Assembly (NCBI RefSeq): GCF_017744155.1
Contig: NZ_JAGHQT010000009.1
Span: 62,001-126,000 of the forward strand
Origin: Endozoicomonas sp. G2_1
GTDB lineage: Bacteria > Pseudomonadota > Gammaproteobacteria > Enterobacterales > Alteromonadaceae
Length of the DNA stretch: 64,000 nt
Direction of reading: 5' to 3'
The notes below the pieces were generated by a model. It saw only the letters and a program-made list of their open reading frames with translations, ran no database searches and was not told the origin of the DNA. A program made the position numbers and the translations under genes. Below, one piece after another: positions 7,638 to 17,046 of this stretch (position 1 is the stretch's first letter; every line of letters begins with the position of its first letter).

Positions 7638-9890
7638 TTAACTTACTTGAGTGATAGACTTAGCGGCGTTAACAATCTGTTCAACCGAAGGCAACACACA
7701 GTAAGCGGCCTTACCCAAGGGAATAAAGCTATCTTCACCAGTCACTCGAACCACTTGCGGTAAGCTAATGCCATTTTCAATCAGTAAGGTGATTAATGCT
7801 TCGCTGATTGAACCCGTTTGCCGACATTCATCAACAATCAAGACATGACGACAAGCACTGACCTGCGCTAAAATTCCTTGCTGGTCAAGCGGTGCTAAGT
7901 AGCGTAAATCAACCACTCGACAGTTAATACCCAAGGCTGCCAGCAGCGGCTCAGCCTGACGTGACAAGTAATAACCATTGCCATAACTCAAGAGACATAA
8001 ATCTTCGCCTTGGCCATAACTTGAGACCGTTAATTGATCGCTAACAGCGCGGAGTAATTGATCAGGCTCACTCACTTGTTCAACCGGTGGCACATAGTCA
8101 AAGCTCCACAAACCATCACCGGTTTCGTGTAAATCTTTCGTCATGTAGAGAGCTATTGGTTCTAAAAACACCACCACACGTTGCTCTTCATCGGCTAAGC
8201 ACACACAGTTTCTCAGCATTTCGACAGCATCTTGACCATTAGATGGACACGCCAGCACAAGACCTGGGATATCTCGAAATACGGCGAACGAGTTGTCGTT
8301 GTGAAAATGTCCACCAAAGCCTTTTTGATAACCTAAGCCGGCAATGCGTATCACCATCGGATTAGTAAACTGACTATCAGAGAAAAATGACAGTGTTGCT
8401 GCTTCGCCGCGAATTTGATCTTCGGCATTGTGAACATAAGCAAGAAACTGAATTTCAGGTATCGGTAAAAAACCGTTGTGAGCTAAACCAATAGCACCGC
8501 CGAGAATACTTTGCTCATCCAGCAGCGTATTAACCACCCGGTTTTGACCAAAGTTATCACAAAGCTTACTAGTGACAGAATAAACACCGCCTTTCTTACC
8601 AATGTCTTCACCACAAAGCACAATGTTTTCGTAGCTCGCCATTAAATCGTGTAGTGCCCAATTAATCAGTTTAGCCATGTGTTGAGGTTTATTGATATTG
8701 TGTTGTTCATGGCTAAAAAGCTGCTGACGGTATTCAACAGTTACCGATTTAGCGCTTGAAGGGCGGCGCTCAGTCGGCACCAAGCTTGCCATTACCGCTT
8801 GGCTGCTACTCAATTTAGGTTTCTGCACCACCTCAGCCGCAACTTTGGTAATCTGAGCTTGAATATCGAGATAGTAATCAACTAACGCTTGGCGATTGGC
8901 GACTTGGTGTTTCAACAACAGCGCAGCGCTGTACAGTAATGGGTCTTGCGCTTCGTTGGCTTCAATCTCAGTTTGACTGCGATAACTAAATTCACTATCG
9001 GAACCAGCATGGCCGAGTAGGCGTACCAAATTGACGTGCAAAAACACCGGTTTTTGCTGCTCTAGTGCAATCGCCCGAGCGCGCTGAGCCTGTTGATAAG
9101 TATCGAGTAAGTCAAGGCCATTACACTCTAAATAAATCAGTCCAGCTCTATCTTTGAAATTGGCTTTTATCCAGCCAGTAGGTGTTGTGGTTGAAATACC
9201 GATACCATTGTCTTCGCAAATGAAGACTAACGGTAATGGTACCGATTGATAAGCTGCCCAAGCGGCGCTGTTAAATGCGCCTTGGGCAGTTGAATGGTTT
9301 GCTGAGGCATCACCAAAACTGCAAACCACAACACTATCACTCGCTAGCGGCGTGGTTAAATTTAAGCGGCGGCTCAAGCCGATACTAAAAGCAGTGCCAA
9401 CTGCTTTCGGCAAATGAGAGGCTATGGTACTGGTTTGTGGTGGCACGTTAAGTATTTTGCTGCCCAATACCTTGTGCCGACCAGCGGAAATCGGATCTTC
9501 GCTGCTAGCAGCGAACGATAGCAAAATATCGCGAATAGGGTCTTGCTCAGCGACTTGTCGAGCGCGTTCAACCATAAAAGCGCCACTGCGATAATGCAAA
9601 AAAGCGATATCTTGTACCGAAAACGCTCGGCCATAAGCGGCATTACCTTCGTGACCAGCACTGCCTATGGTGTAAAAGCTCTGCCCTTGTTTTTGCATCA
9701 CTCGAGAGTGTAAATCTAAGTGTCGGCTGGTCACTTGGCTGAGAAAAAGCTCAAGTAAATCACTATTGCTCAAGCCGAGCTGTGCTGGCGTTAAGGAACT
9801 CACAACATCAGGTAATTCACCAGACAAAACTAAATCAATAAACTGTTGTTCAACAATTTTATTGCGATCTGTGCTACTTACCTGTGCCAT
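7638..9890 (-). CDS. Fused alpha-beta thiamine-diphosphate 2-oxoacid dehydrogenase E1
   Basis: A 750-residue fusion of the E1-alpha and E1-beta subunits that are separate in most branched-chain or pyruvate dehydrogenases. The alpha half (about residues 1-340) carries the ThDP motif GDASANHSTAQGAFNSAAWAAYQ...EDNGIGIST. The beta half (from about 400) begins NIVLCGEDIGKKGGVYSVT and ends in a transketolase C-terminal domain (VVDLRYLAPLDQQGI...VDECRQTGSISEAL). The ATG at 9890 has a strong AGGTGA ribosome site. It lies 107 bp downstream of glutaryl-CoA dehydrogenase on the same strand, so it may be co-transcribed with it. No E2/E3 gene is adjacent, so it must borrow these from elsewhere. The substrate (branched-chain, pyruvate or a longer dicarboxylic 2-oxoacid) is not decided by sequence. 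Confidence 0.85.
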   Translation of the reverse strand: MAQVSSTDRNKIVEQQFIDLVLSGELPDVVSSLTPAQLGLSNSDLLELFLSQVTSRHLDLHSRVMQKQGQSFYTIGSAGHEGNAAYGRAFSVQDIAFLHYRSGAFMVERARQVAEQDPIRDILLSFAASSEDPISAGRHKVLGSKILNVPPQTSTIASHLPKAVGTAFSIGLSRRLNLTTPLASDSVVVCSFGDASANHSTAQGAFNSAAWAAYQSVPLPLVFICEDNGIGISTTTPTGWIKANFKDRAGLIYLECNGLDLLDTYQQAQRARAIALEQQKPVFLHVNLVRLLGHAGSDSEFSYRSQTEIEANEAQDPLLYSAALLLKHQVANRQALVDYYLDIQAQITKVAAEVVQKPKLSSSQAVMASLVPTERRPSSAKSVTVEYRQQLFSHEQHNINKPQHMAKLINWALHDLMASYENIVLCGEDIGKKGGVYSVTSKLCDNFGQNRVVNTLLDEQSILGGAIGLAHNGFLPIPEIQFLAYVHNAEDQIRGEAATLSFFSDSQFTNPMVIRIAGLGYQKGFGGHFHNDNSFAVFRDIPGLVLACPSNGQDAVEMLRNCVCLADEEQRVVVFLEPIALYMTKDLHETGDGLWSFDYVPPVEQVSEPDQLLRAVSDQLTVSSYGQGEDLCLLSYGNGYYLSRQAEPLLAALGINCRVVDLRYLAPLDQQGILAQVSACRHVLIVDECRQTGSISEALITLLIENGISLPQVVRVTGEDSFIPLGKAAYCVLPSVEQIVNAAKSITQVS

Positions 9891-9997
9891 ATTGTCACCT
9901 TTTTGTTGTTATTGTCTGAGTCAATAATGTGCTCAGTGGTACTGCTTACTCCACTTGTTTCCGTTCTATTTGTTAAAAGCTAATGAAAAATACTCAC

Positions 9998-11185
9998 CTA
10001 GAAAAAGGCCTGTACACCCGTTTGCGCTCGCCCTAAAATCAAGGCGTGAATATCGTGCGTACCCTCATAAGTATTCACTGCTTCTAAGTTCATTGCGTGA
10101 CGAATAACGTGAAATTCATCACAAATACCATTACCGCCGTGCATATCACGCGCGTTGCGTGCAATCTCAAGCGCTTTACCGCAAGAGTTACGCTTGATCA
10201 ATGAAATTGCTTCAGGTGCTAAGAGGCCGTTGTCGATCATTCGCCCCGCTTGCAAACAGGCCAATAAACCTGTGCTAATTTCAGTTTGCATGTCAGCAAG
10301 CTTCTTTTGAACCAGCTGCGTCGCCGCTAATGGCCGACCAAATTGCTCGCGATCTAAGGTGTATTGACGAGCAGCCTGCCAGCAGAACTCGGCAGCACCA
10401 AGAGCACCCCATGCAATACCGTAACGCGCTTTGTTCAAGCAACCAAATGGCCCAGACAAGCCGCTTGTATTTGGCAATAAGTTATCTTCTGGAACAAAAA
10501 CATTGTCCATGACTATTTCACCAGTGATAGAGGCGCGCAGTGAAAATTTGCCGTCAATTTTAGGTGCCGATAACCCGGCCATACCTTTTTCTAAAATGAA
10601 GCCTTTAATAACGCCATCGAGCTTCGCCCACACGACAAAAACATCGGCAATTGGCGAATTGGTAATCCACATTTTATTACCAGTCAGCTGGTAACCACTG
10701 TCAACTTTATTCGCATAAGTCGACATACTAGCAGGATCAGAACCTGAGTTAGGTTCAGTTAAGCCAAAACAGCCTATTAGCTCGCCAGTCGCTAATTTAG
10801 GTAAGTACTTTTGCTTTTGCGCTTCACTACCGTAAGCGTATATCGGGTGCATAACCAGCGATGATTGCACACTCATCGCACTGCGATAGCCACTATCAAC
10901 GCGCTCAACTTCGCGAGTAATCAGGCCATAGGCAACGTGATTAACACCAGCGCAGCCATACTTTTCTTCAATAGTACAACCCAACAAACCCAGTTCACCA
11001 AACTCACGCATAATGTCAGGATCAAAATGTTCGTGACGGTTGGCCTCAAGTATTCTAGGCATCAAGCGCTCTTGGCAAAACTGATGAGCAGCATCGCGCA
11101 TGATGCGCTCTTCTTCAGTGAGCGCTTGCTCGAGTAACAGAGGATCTTGCCAGTTAAAACTCGGTTTAGTAGTAGACGCAGACAT
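9998..11185 (-). CDS. gcdH: Glutaryl-CoA dehydrogenase
   Basis: FAD enzyme that oxidises and decarboxylates glutaryl-CoA to crotonyl-CoA in lysine/tryptophan breakdown. At 395 residues it is standard size. It shows the acyl-CoA dehydrogenase signatures [32 protein letters not shown] and [23 protein letters not shown]. The C-terminal block [22 protein letters not shown] places the catalytic glutamate at about residue 374. This block and the N-terminal [25 protein letters not shown] are characteristic of GcdH rather than other family members. It starts with ATG at 11185. It is followed by the fused E1, with which it may form a catabolic pair. Confidence 0.92.
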   Translation of the reverse strand: MSASTTKPSFNWQDPLLLEQALTEEERIMRDAAHQFCQERLMPRILEANRHEHFDPDIMREFGELGLLGCTIEEKYGCAGVNHVAYGLITREVERVDSGYRSAMSVQSSLVMHPIYAYGSEAQKQKYLPKLATGELIGCFGLTEPNSGSDPASMSTYANKVDSGYQLTGNKMWITNSPIADVFVVWAKLDGVIKGFILEKGMAGLSAPKIDGKFSLRASITGEIVMDNVFVPEDNLLPNTSGLSGPFGCLNKARYGIAWGALGAAEFCWQAARQYTLDREQFGRPLAATQLVQKKLADMQTEISTGLLACLQAGRMIDNGLLAPEAISLIKRNSCGKALEIARNARDMHGGNGICDEFHVIRHAMNLEAVNTYEGTHDIHALILGRAQTGVQAFF

Positions 11186-11408
11186 AGTGATGACCTAATA
11201 ATGAATTCGATTAAAGTGAAGGAATTATAAGTTATAACCAAAGCTAATAGTTTGATTAATATCACAGAAAATTATTTGTCGCCAGCGATCAGCATAAAGC
11301 ACTAACGACAAATACTGAGACAAAATAATTACAAGTGTGAACAAAACTGAACAAATAACACTCAGACCAATTGACTATTTGGCCTCGGCTATGCGTTTGG
11401 CAACTGTG

Positions 11409-11978
11409 CTAACGAGGATCTGTTTCAACAACGCCAGCTTGTTGTTGTGCCCACTGATAGAATTCAACTAAATGCGGGTGCTGACGCCAATCAGCAAGCT
11501 CGCGAAATTCGACCCAATCAAGCAAACAAAACAAGCATATAGCCAAGTAATCCCACTGGTTAAATTGGCTGTGGGCAACTTCATCGTTCAAAGTCGTTAA
11601 AACACTATCCACTCGTTGACGTTGCAAATTAAAGAACAGAATATCTTGCTCTACTGGCAAGCCTGAACGCTTAGACAACAAAATTGAAACCAGTGAGTCG
11701 TTGGCAGCATCTATCAGAGTGAACAGGTTTTCTTGCTGCCAGCTGATTTGGCTCAAGTTCAGCTTTTCCGATAAGTAACGATAAATGATTCTCGAATCGT
11801 AAACACTCTGCTCACCGTCTTGCAATGCTGGCACTCGCATGGTCGGATTATTCGCCAACAAGGTTTTACGATCATCATCGGCAAAAATATCAAGATTAAC
11901 AAACTCATAATCATGATCGCGCAGCAAGATTCGCAAACGACGGACATACGGAGATGTGGTAGAGCCAAATAGTTTCAT
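11409..11978 (-). CDS. Glutathione S-transferase family protein
   Basis: A 189-residue two-domain GST-like protein. The N-terminal thioredoxin-like fold has MKLFGSTTSPYVRRLRILLRDHDYEFVNLD, NPTMRVPAL (the cis-Pro loop) and the DSRIIYRYLSEK motif that binds the gamma-glutamyl part of glutathione. The C-terminal helical domain is short (family average about 200-220 residues). The Ser/Cys position before PYVRR is Ser/Thr rather than Cys. It lies upstream of gcdH with a 220-bp gap, so it is probably a separate transcription unit. Detoxification is the general role; the substrate is unknown. Confidence 0.85.
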   Translation of the reverse strand: MKLFGSTTSPYVRRLRILLRDHDYEFVNLDIFADDDRKTLLANNPTMRVPALQDGEQSVYDSRIIYRYLSEKLNLSQISWQQENLFTLIDAANDSLVSILLSKRSGLPVEQDILFFNLQRQRVDSVLTTLNDEVAHSQFNQWDYLAICLFCLLDWVEFRELADWRQHPHLVEFYQWAQQQAGVVETDPR

Positions 11979-12183
11979 GGGTAAATACTCTTATATACTA
12001 AAGAAGCGTTAATAACAGATACCTCTAATCTATCTTTATGTAAAGCCTAAGTAGATGAAATTAGCTACTCAACCGATATTGACATATTTACTCTATTATC
12101 ATGGTCTTGCTATAGTCACTATTGCGAAAAGGAAGTCATTTATTTTTCCAATACTCAAAAAATTATAGAATTAAGGGCTAAAT

Positions 12184-13884
12184 ATGAACTTCTTATCGAA
12201 AAGTCTTATTTGGAAACTGATCATGCCGATCATCGGTTTTTTCTTTTTCGTACTCATTGGCTTTTCAATATTGCTGCCCGCAACGTTAAATCAAAACACC
12301 ACGAACAACATTGTTACTTCGGCAGTTAATACCGCCGAGCAATTTAAAAAATTGCGCACCTATTACTCGCGCAATATATTGCAGTCGGTAATCAATGCCG
12401 ACAGCCCAATCAGCGCTTCAACAGATCACAAAGACAAGGTTGGTGTTGTACCGGTACCGGCAACTTTTCTTCATGACGTTAGCTATGAAATGAGTAGCGA
12501 CAATATTCAATTCTCGTTCTCGAGTCCGTTTCCGTTTGCCAATCGCGCCAATCGAGAGCTCGATGACTTTGATCGCAAGGCTTGGCAGTTTTTAACCGCT
12601 AACCCCGATAAAGCGTACTCAGAGTTAACCGAAGTCAATGGCAAAGCCATTATGAGAGTTGGCGTTGCTGACATATTAACAGCGCAAAGTTGTGTCAACT
12701 GTCACAATTCACATCCCGATTCGCCCAAGACCGATTGGCAAGTAGGTGATGTGCGCGGTATTTTAGAAATGAGTATTGATATAAGTGCTGAACAGGCCGC
12801 CGATAAAAAGCTCTCTTGGTCAGTTATCGGGACGATGGCACTTTTACTAGTTGCCGTACTGGTGGTGATTTCTTTGAGCTTTTCCCGCTTTATCAAGCAA
12901 AAAGTAACGTCGATAACCCAAGCCGTAGACAGTATTGTCGACGGCGATCTCAGTACTGAGCTGAGCACTGGTAAGAGCCAAGACGAACTATCGATCATCA
13001 TGAAATCGATCAATCGCATTACTCAACAGTACCGACAAACCATTGAGCTTATTACCGATTCGGCAAATCAATTAAAAGACAAAGCCGATGCCCTCAATCA
13101 CATCACTGTCGAAGCGCAGCGCGGCACTCAACGTCAGTCGCAATTAACAACGGCAACTGAGAGTTCAATGCAAGCAATGCTGACCACAGTATCGCAGGTT
13201 GCCGACAATGCTGCTCATGCCACTGATTCAGCAGCCATTGCCCAGAATGTCTCCGAGCAAGGACAAACCGTTGTTCAAGGCTCGGTAACCGTAATTGAAG
13301 CGATGTCAGAGCAAGCGGAAAACTCAAGTAACATTATTGGACAATTACAAGGTAACGTAGAAAAAATAGGGACTGTTTCAGCAGTTATAGGCTCTATTGC
13401 TGAACAAACCAACCTACTGGCACTTAACGCGGCAATTGAAGCGGCCAGAGCCGGTGAACAAGGTCGTGGCTTTGCCGTCGTTGCCGATGAAGTGAGAGCA
13501 TTAGCCAGTAAAACCATGCATTCAACCGGCGAGATCGACAATATTATTAACCAGCTGCAAAGTACCACCAGTGACTTAGTCTCGGCAATTACTGCCAATA
13601 CAGAGCAAGCCAATGCTGCTGTTGAACAAATCCAAGAAACTAAGCGTTCACTGTCGGGTATTGGTCAACAAGTTAACGATATCACTTTAGTTAATAACGA
13701 CATCAAACAATCGACCGATAGCCAAACAACCGTAGCCAATGACGTCAGTAACAATATTTCGCAAATTGCTGAAATATCAGCACAAGTGGAACAAGGCACT
13801 GAGCAAATTGGTTATAGCGCTGAAGAGCTCAACCTATTGGCTGAACAAATGAAACTATTGTGTCAAAAGTTCAGGCTTAATTAA
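12184..13884 (+). CDS. Methyl-accepting chemotaxis protein with periplasmic heme-binding (Tll0287/DUF3365) sensor
   Basis: A 566-residue membrane chemoreceptor. A TM segment at about residues 8-30 is followed by a periplasmic domain of the Tll0287-like type. That domain contains a c-type heme site CVNCH at residues 170-174, followed by [18 protein letters not shown] second TM lies at about 211-232, then a HAMP linker and the cytoplasmic signalling hairpin with the invariant [40 protein letters not shown]. The heme motif suggests sensing of redox state, oxygen or NO. It stands alone between convergent and divergent metabolic genes, and a bidirectional terminator lies about 100 bp downstream. 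Confidence 0.93.
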   Translation: MNFLSKSLIWKLIMPIIGFFFFVLIGFSILLPATLNQNTTNNIVTSAVNTAEQFKKLRTYYSRNILQSVINADSPISASTDHKDKVGVVPVPATFLHDVSYEMSSDNIQFSFSSPFPFANRANRELDDFDRKAWQFLTANPDKAYSELTEVNGKAIMRVGVADILTAQSCVNCHNSHPDSPKTDWQVGDVRGILEMSIDISAEQAADKKLSWSVIGTMALLLVAVLVVISLSFSRFIKQKVTSITQAVDSIVDGDLSTELSTGKSQDELSIIMKSINRITQQYRQTIELITDSANQLKDKADALNHITVEAQRGTQRQSQLTTATESSMQAMLTTVSQVADNAAHATDSAAIAQNVSEQGQTVVQGSVTVIEAMSEQAENSSNIIGQLQGNVEKIGTVSAVIGSIAEQTNLLALNAAIEAARAGEQGRGFAVVADEVRALASKTMHSTGEIDNIINQLQSTTSDLVSAITANTEQANAAVEQIQETKRSLSGIGQQVNDITLVNNDIKQSTDSQTTVANDVSNNISQIAEISAQVEQGTEQIGYSAEELNLLAEQMKLLCQKFRLN

Positions 13885-13981
13885 CCTAGAGATTGAGGAC
13901 ATCAGTTCAGGCGCCATAAATTTGGAAGCTCAGTACCATTGCAGATGTTAGCTGTTTATCCTTAATCTCAAATATAAAAAA

Positions 13982-14007
13982 GGCCAGTTCTACTGAACTG
14001 GCCTTTT
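13982..14007. terminator. Bidirectional terminator
   Basis: A perfect 9-bp stem GGCCAGTTC / GAACTGGCC with a TACT loop is flanked by A-run on the left and T-run on the right. It can serve both the chemoreceptor (plus) and the convergent acyl-CoA dehydrogenase (minus). Confidence 0.85.
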
Positions 14008-14058
14008 CGACTGATTTAACAGTGTTATCTAAGTAACCTATTATGGATAATAAATGAC

Positions 14059-15840
14059 TTAAAATAAGCTTTCGTCAATATCAAACAATGGTGCAGCGCC
14101 TGCTCTTATTGCCGCCATTAATGATAAACGACGTGGCAATAGTTTAGCGAAGTAATAACGCGCGGTTTGCAACTTACTCTTGTAGAAGTCGTCACTGCTG
14201 TCTTGATTTGCTAAAGCAACTTCAGCCATTTTCGCCCACATGTAACCTAAAGCGACATAACCGAAAACGTGTAAGTAATCATTTGCTGCGGTGCCTAGCT
14301 CTTCTGGGTTTTGGCTTGCTGCCACTAATACGTCTTGCGTTACTGCTGCTAAGTCTTTAACTGCTTCAGCTAATGGTGCAGTGAACTCTTGCATTTCAGC
14401 TGAGGTTGTTGCTGCTAAGTAAGACTGAACGTCTTCAATGAAGACTTTCATCATCTCACCTTTGCTGCTAGCAACTTTACGTGCCAACAAGTCCATTGCC
14501 TGAACACCGTTAGTACCCTCGTAAATTTGCGCAATGCGAACATCTCGAACTAGTTGCTCTTGGCCCCATTCGCGAATATAACCGTGACCGCCAAATACTT
14601 GCTGACCAGCAACACAGCTGTCTAAGCCCATATCGGTAAAGAAGGCTTTAACAAGTGGTGTCATCAATGCAGTTAACACGTTGCCTTTTTGCTTCTGTTC
14701 ACCTTCACCGTATGAGTCAGCATCGAGCTGCATTGAGGTGTAAATAGAAAGTGCACGACAGCCTTCATTCAAGGCTTTCATATTTAATAGCATGCGGCGA
14801 ACATCACCGTGAACTAATAAGTTATCAGCCGCTTTTTCTGGCTGTTTAGCACCAGTTAGTGAACGGCCTTGGATGCGATCTTGCGCGTATTCCAAAGCAT
14901 TTTGGTAAGAACGATCCGCTGCACCTAAACCCTGGATACCAACACCGATACGCTCAAAGTTCATCATGGTAAACATACAGGCTAAACCTTTGTTGATTTC
15001 ACCAACAAGGAAACCTTTAGCACCGTCAAAGTTCATAACACAAGTTGCAGAGGCGTGAATACCCATTTTGTGCTCAGTTGAACCACAGCTTACTTGGTTG
15101 CGTTCACCTAAGCTGCCGTCTGCGTTAACGTTAAATTTAGGCACTAAGAATAATGAGATACCACGAGGACCGGCTGGTGCATCAGGTAGTTTAGCAAGCA
15201 CTAGGTGGATAATATTTTCAGCTAAGTCGTGCTCACCACCAGTGATGAAAATTTTATTACCCGTAATCGCGTAACTACCGTCGTCTTGTGGTACGGCTTT
15301 AGTGCGAATCATACCTAAGTCAGTACCTGAGTGCGCTTCGGTTAAACACATGGTACCGGTCCACACGCCAGCGTACATATTTGGCAAGTAAGTTTCTTTT
15401 AATTCATCAGTGGCATGTTTAGCAATTGATAAAGCAGCACCTGCGGTTAATCCTGGGTACAAGCAAAATGACATATCTGCTGCACATAGCATTTCTTCAT
15501 AAAGTGCAGTAACGGTTTTCGGCATACCCATGCCACCGTAATTTAAGTCACCACCTAAACCGATCCAGCCACCTTCAGCAAAAGTTGAAAACGCCTCTTT
15601 AAACCCCGGAGGAGTGGTAACATCACCGTTGTCGAACTTAACGCCAATTTCATCACCTTCACGTGACAATGGTGCAATCACTTGCTCTGCAATTTTTGCG
15701 CATTCTTGTAAAATCGCATCAGCAGTCTCGACATCAACGTGTTCAGCAAGGTGAGGCAGCGATTGCCACTGTTGCTCAACTTTAAATGTTTCGTGAAGTA
15801 AAAACGACATATCTCTTAGCGGCGCGCGATATTCAGCCAT
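14059..15840 (-). CDS. Acyl-CoA dehydrogenase with extended C-terminal domain (FadE/DmdC-like)
   Basis: A 593-residue acyl-CoA dehydrogenase of the long subfamily with an extra C-terminal domain (starts MAEYRAPLRDMSFLL). Family members include long-chain acyl-CoA and methylmercaptopropionyl-CoA dehydrogenases. Substrate and FAD binding motifs are visible: GTMCLTEAHSGTDLGMIRTKA, ITGNKIFITGGEHDL and a C-terminal IAQIYEGTNGVQAMDLLARK with the catalytic Glu. The start at 15840 has an AGAGGAAA ribosome site. A PsrA-like AAAC-N4-GTTT palindrome lies 83-102 bp upstream, fitting control with fatty-acid breakdown genes. Exact acyl chain length cannot be read from sequence. Confidence 0.88.
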   Translation of the reverse strand: MAEYRAPLRDMSFLLHETFKVEQQWQSLPHLAEHVDVETADAILQECAKIAEQVIAPLSREGDEIGVKFDNGDVTTPPGFKEAFSTFAEGGWIGLGGDLNYGGMGMPKTVTALYEEMLCAADMSFCLYPGLTAGAALSIAKHATDELKETYLPNMYAGVWTGTMCLTEAHSGTDLGMIRTKAVPQDDGSYAITGNKIFITGGEHDLAENIIHLVLAKLPDAPAGPRGISLFLVPKFNVNADGSLGERNQVSCGSTEHKMGIHASATCVMNFDGAKGFLVGEINKGLACMFTMMNFERIGVGIQGLGAADRSYQNALEYAQDRIQGRSLTGAKQPEKAADNLLVHGDVRRMLLNMKALNEGCRALSIYTSMQLDADSYGEGEQKQKGNVLTALMTPLVKAFFTDMGLDSCVAGQQVFGGHGYIREWGQEQLVRDVRIAQIYEGTNGVQAMDLLARKVASSKGEMMKVFIEDVQSYLAATTSAEMQEFTAPLAEAVKDLAAVTQDVLVAASQNPEELGTAANDYLHVFGYVALGYMWAKMAEVALANQDSSDDFYKSKLQTARYYFAKLLPRRLSLMAAIRAGAAPLFDIDESLF

Positions 15841-15922
15841 GACTATTTTCCTCTTTATGCTTTCGTTCTATATATGGGGCCGCCAGTTATTATGTCATTA
15901 TCTCGGCGGAATCAAACGTACA

Positions 15923-15942
15923 ATTTAAACAACCGTTTAAAT
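15923..15942. promoter_or_regulatory. PsrA-like operator, perfect 8-4-8 palindrome
   Basis: ATTTAAAC and GTTTAAAT surround AACC. The core AAAC-N4-GTTT corresponds to the published PsrA consensus in gammaproteobacteria, a TetR-type regulator of fatty-acid oxidation. It sits upstream of a minus-strand acyl-CoA dehydrogenase, an expected target. Confidence 0.5.
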
Positions 15943-16031
15943 ATAACCAGATTTGGCAAAAAAGTAAAAACTATTCATCGAACTAGTTTATGATTAGCCT
16001 ACGAATGTCAAAACAGTAAAGTTTACGATTT

Positions 16032-17006
16032 ATGATTGGTTCGCGTATATCATTGATTATATTGATTACTTTAGCTTCTCAGCTAATTGTATACGCGCCC
16101 TCGTCACTTGCCGAACAAATAAAATACGGCCGAAAAAAAGTTGAGCAAGGCTACCAATTCGACTATCTGTGGCGTGACAGTGCAGCTCAAAATCAACAAA
16201 TTAGTTTTGTGTTAAGCAACAAGACCCTATTTGACAAGTTTAGAAATTTTCGCGCCTTTAAAAGCGACATCGCACAAAGCTACATTAACAAATACATTGT
16301 TAAGGCTTGGAAGAAATCACCAATACCGGGAGCTCAGCTCAACTTAATTAAGCGTGCTGGTAAATATCAATTACAAGTAAATGCCTCATCACAAACATTG
16401 ATGCAACAAGCACGCTCGAGAGTGCATGAGCTAGAACAAGAAGCGACCGCGGACTTTTTTAATAAATATTATTATCACAGCTTTGTCACCCATGATGGCG
16501 TCAGTGCGATAAAGCCAGATCACGTGAGAATTGCCAATGAGACCGTTGAATCGCTGAAAATACTAAAACCACTCATTTTAGAAACGGTATCAATAAAAAA
16601 TGTCCGCATGGTCACCAATTATGTTCTGGGTTTTAGCCAAGCAATTCCCTACTCGCCCTTGGAATCACGTGTTAGTTCGTCTGGTGCGGGGTTTAATCCT
16701 CCCAATAAACTGCTCTGGGAGAATCAAGGGGATTGTGACAGTAAAGTAACGCTAACAGCAGCGCTCTTACGGGCCTTGATGCCACGAATAAAAATGGCGC
16801 TGGTATTTATTGATGGCCACGCCCTAATCGGCATTGAAGTGATGCCGCAAGCGGGCGAAACCACGGTCAATTGGCAAGGAACAACCTATGTTTTGGCTGA
16901 ACCAACCGGGCCAGCGACCTATCCGTTAGGTCAAGTAGCCCCTGACAGTTTGTTAGCAATTAATAGTGGTCGCTACACCTTAGAAACTTTTCACGCCGAA
17001 GAGTAA
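16032..17006 (+). CDS. Exported transglutaminase-like protein
   Basis: A 324-residue protein with an N-terminal signal peptide (MIGSRISLIILITLASQLIVYAPSSLA). The C-terminal half resembles the transglutaminase/cysteine-peptidase fold: Cys235 in NQGDCDSKVTLTAALLRALM, His263 in FIDGHALIGIEV, and an acidic residue in YVLAEPTGPATYPLG. These fall in the order Cys-His-Asp/Glu of that catalytic triad. The N-terminal half (about residues 28-150) matches nothing I recognise. It is a lone gene between an acyl-CoA dehydrogenase (divergent) and a sensor kinase (convergent). Probably periplasmic. The activity (peptidase, cross-linking or a structural role only) is unknown. Confidence 0.7.
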   Translation: MIGSRISLIILITLASQLIVYAPSSLAEQIKYGRKKVEQGYQFDYLWRDSAAQNQQISFVLSNKTLFDKFRNFRAFKSDIAQSYINKYIVKAWKKSPIPGAQLNLIKRAGKYQLQVNASSQTLMQQARSRVHELEQEATADFFNKYYYHSFVTHDGVSAIKPDHVRIANETVESLKILKPLILETVSIKNVRMVTNYVLGFSQAIPYSPLESRVSSSGAGFNPPNKLLWENQGDCDSKVTLTAALLRALMPRIKMALVFIDGHALIGIEVMPQAGETTVNWQGTTYVLAEPTGPATYPLGQVAPDSLLAINSGRYTLETFHAEE

Positions 17007-17046
17007 CGATTGCCGCTTAACAGCTAAATTTAAAAGTGCTCAGTAC

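Noticed and set aside
11274-11313. Inverted repeat ATTTGTCG ... CGACAAAT upstream of gcdH
   Set aside because: The arms are 24 bases apart, in AT-rich DNA, with no second copy, so chance pairing is likely.
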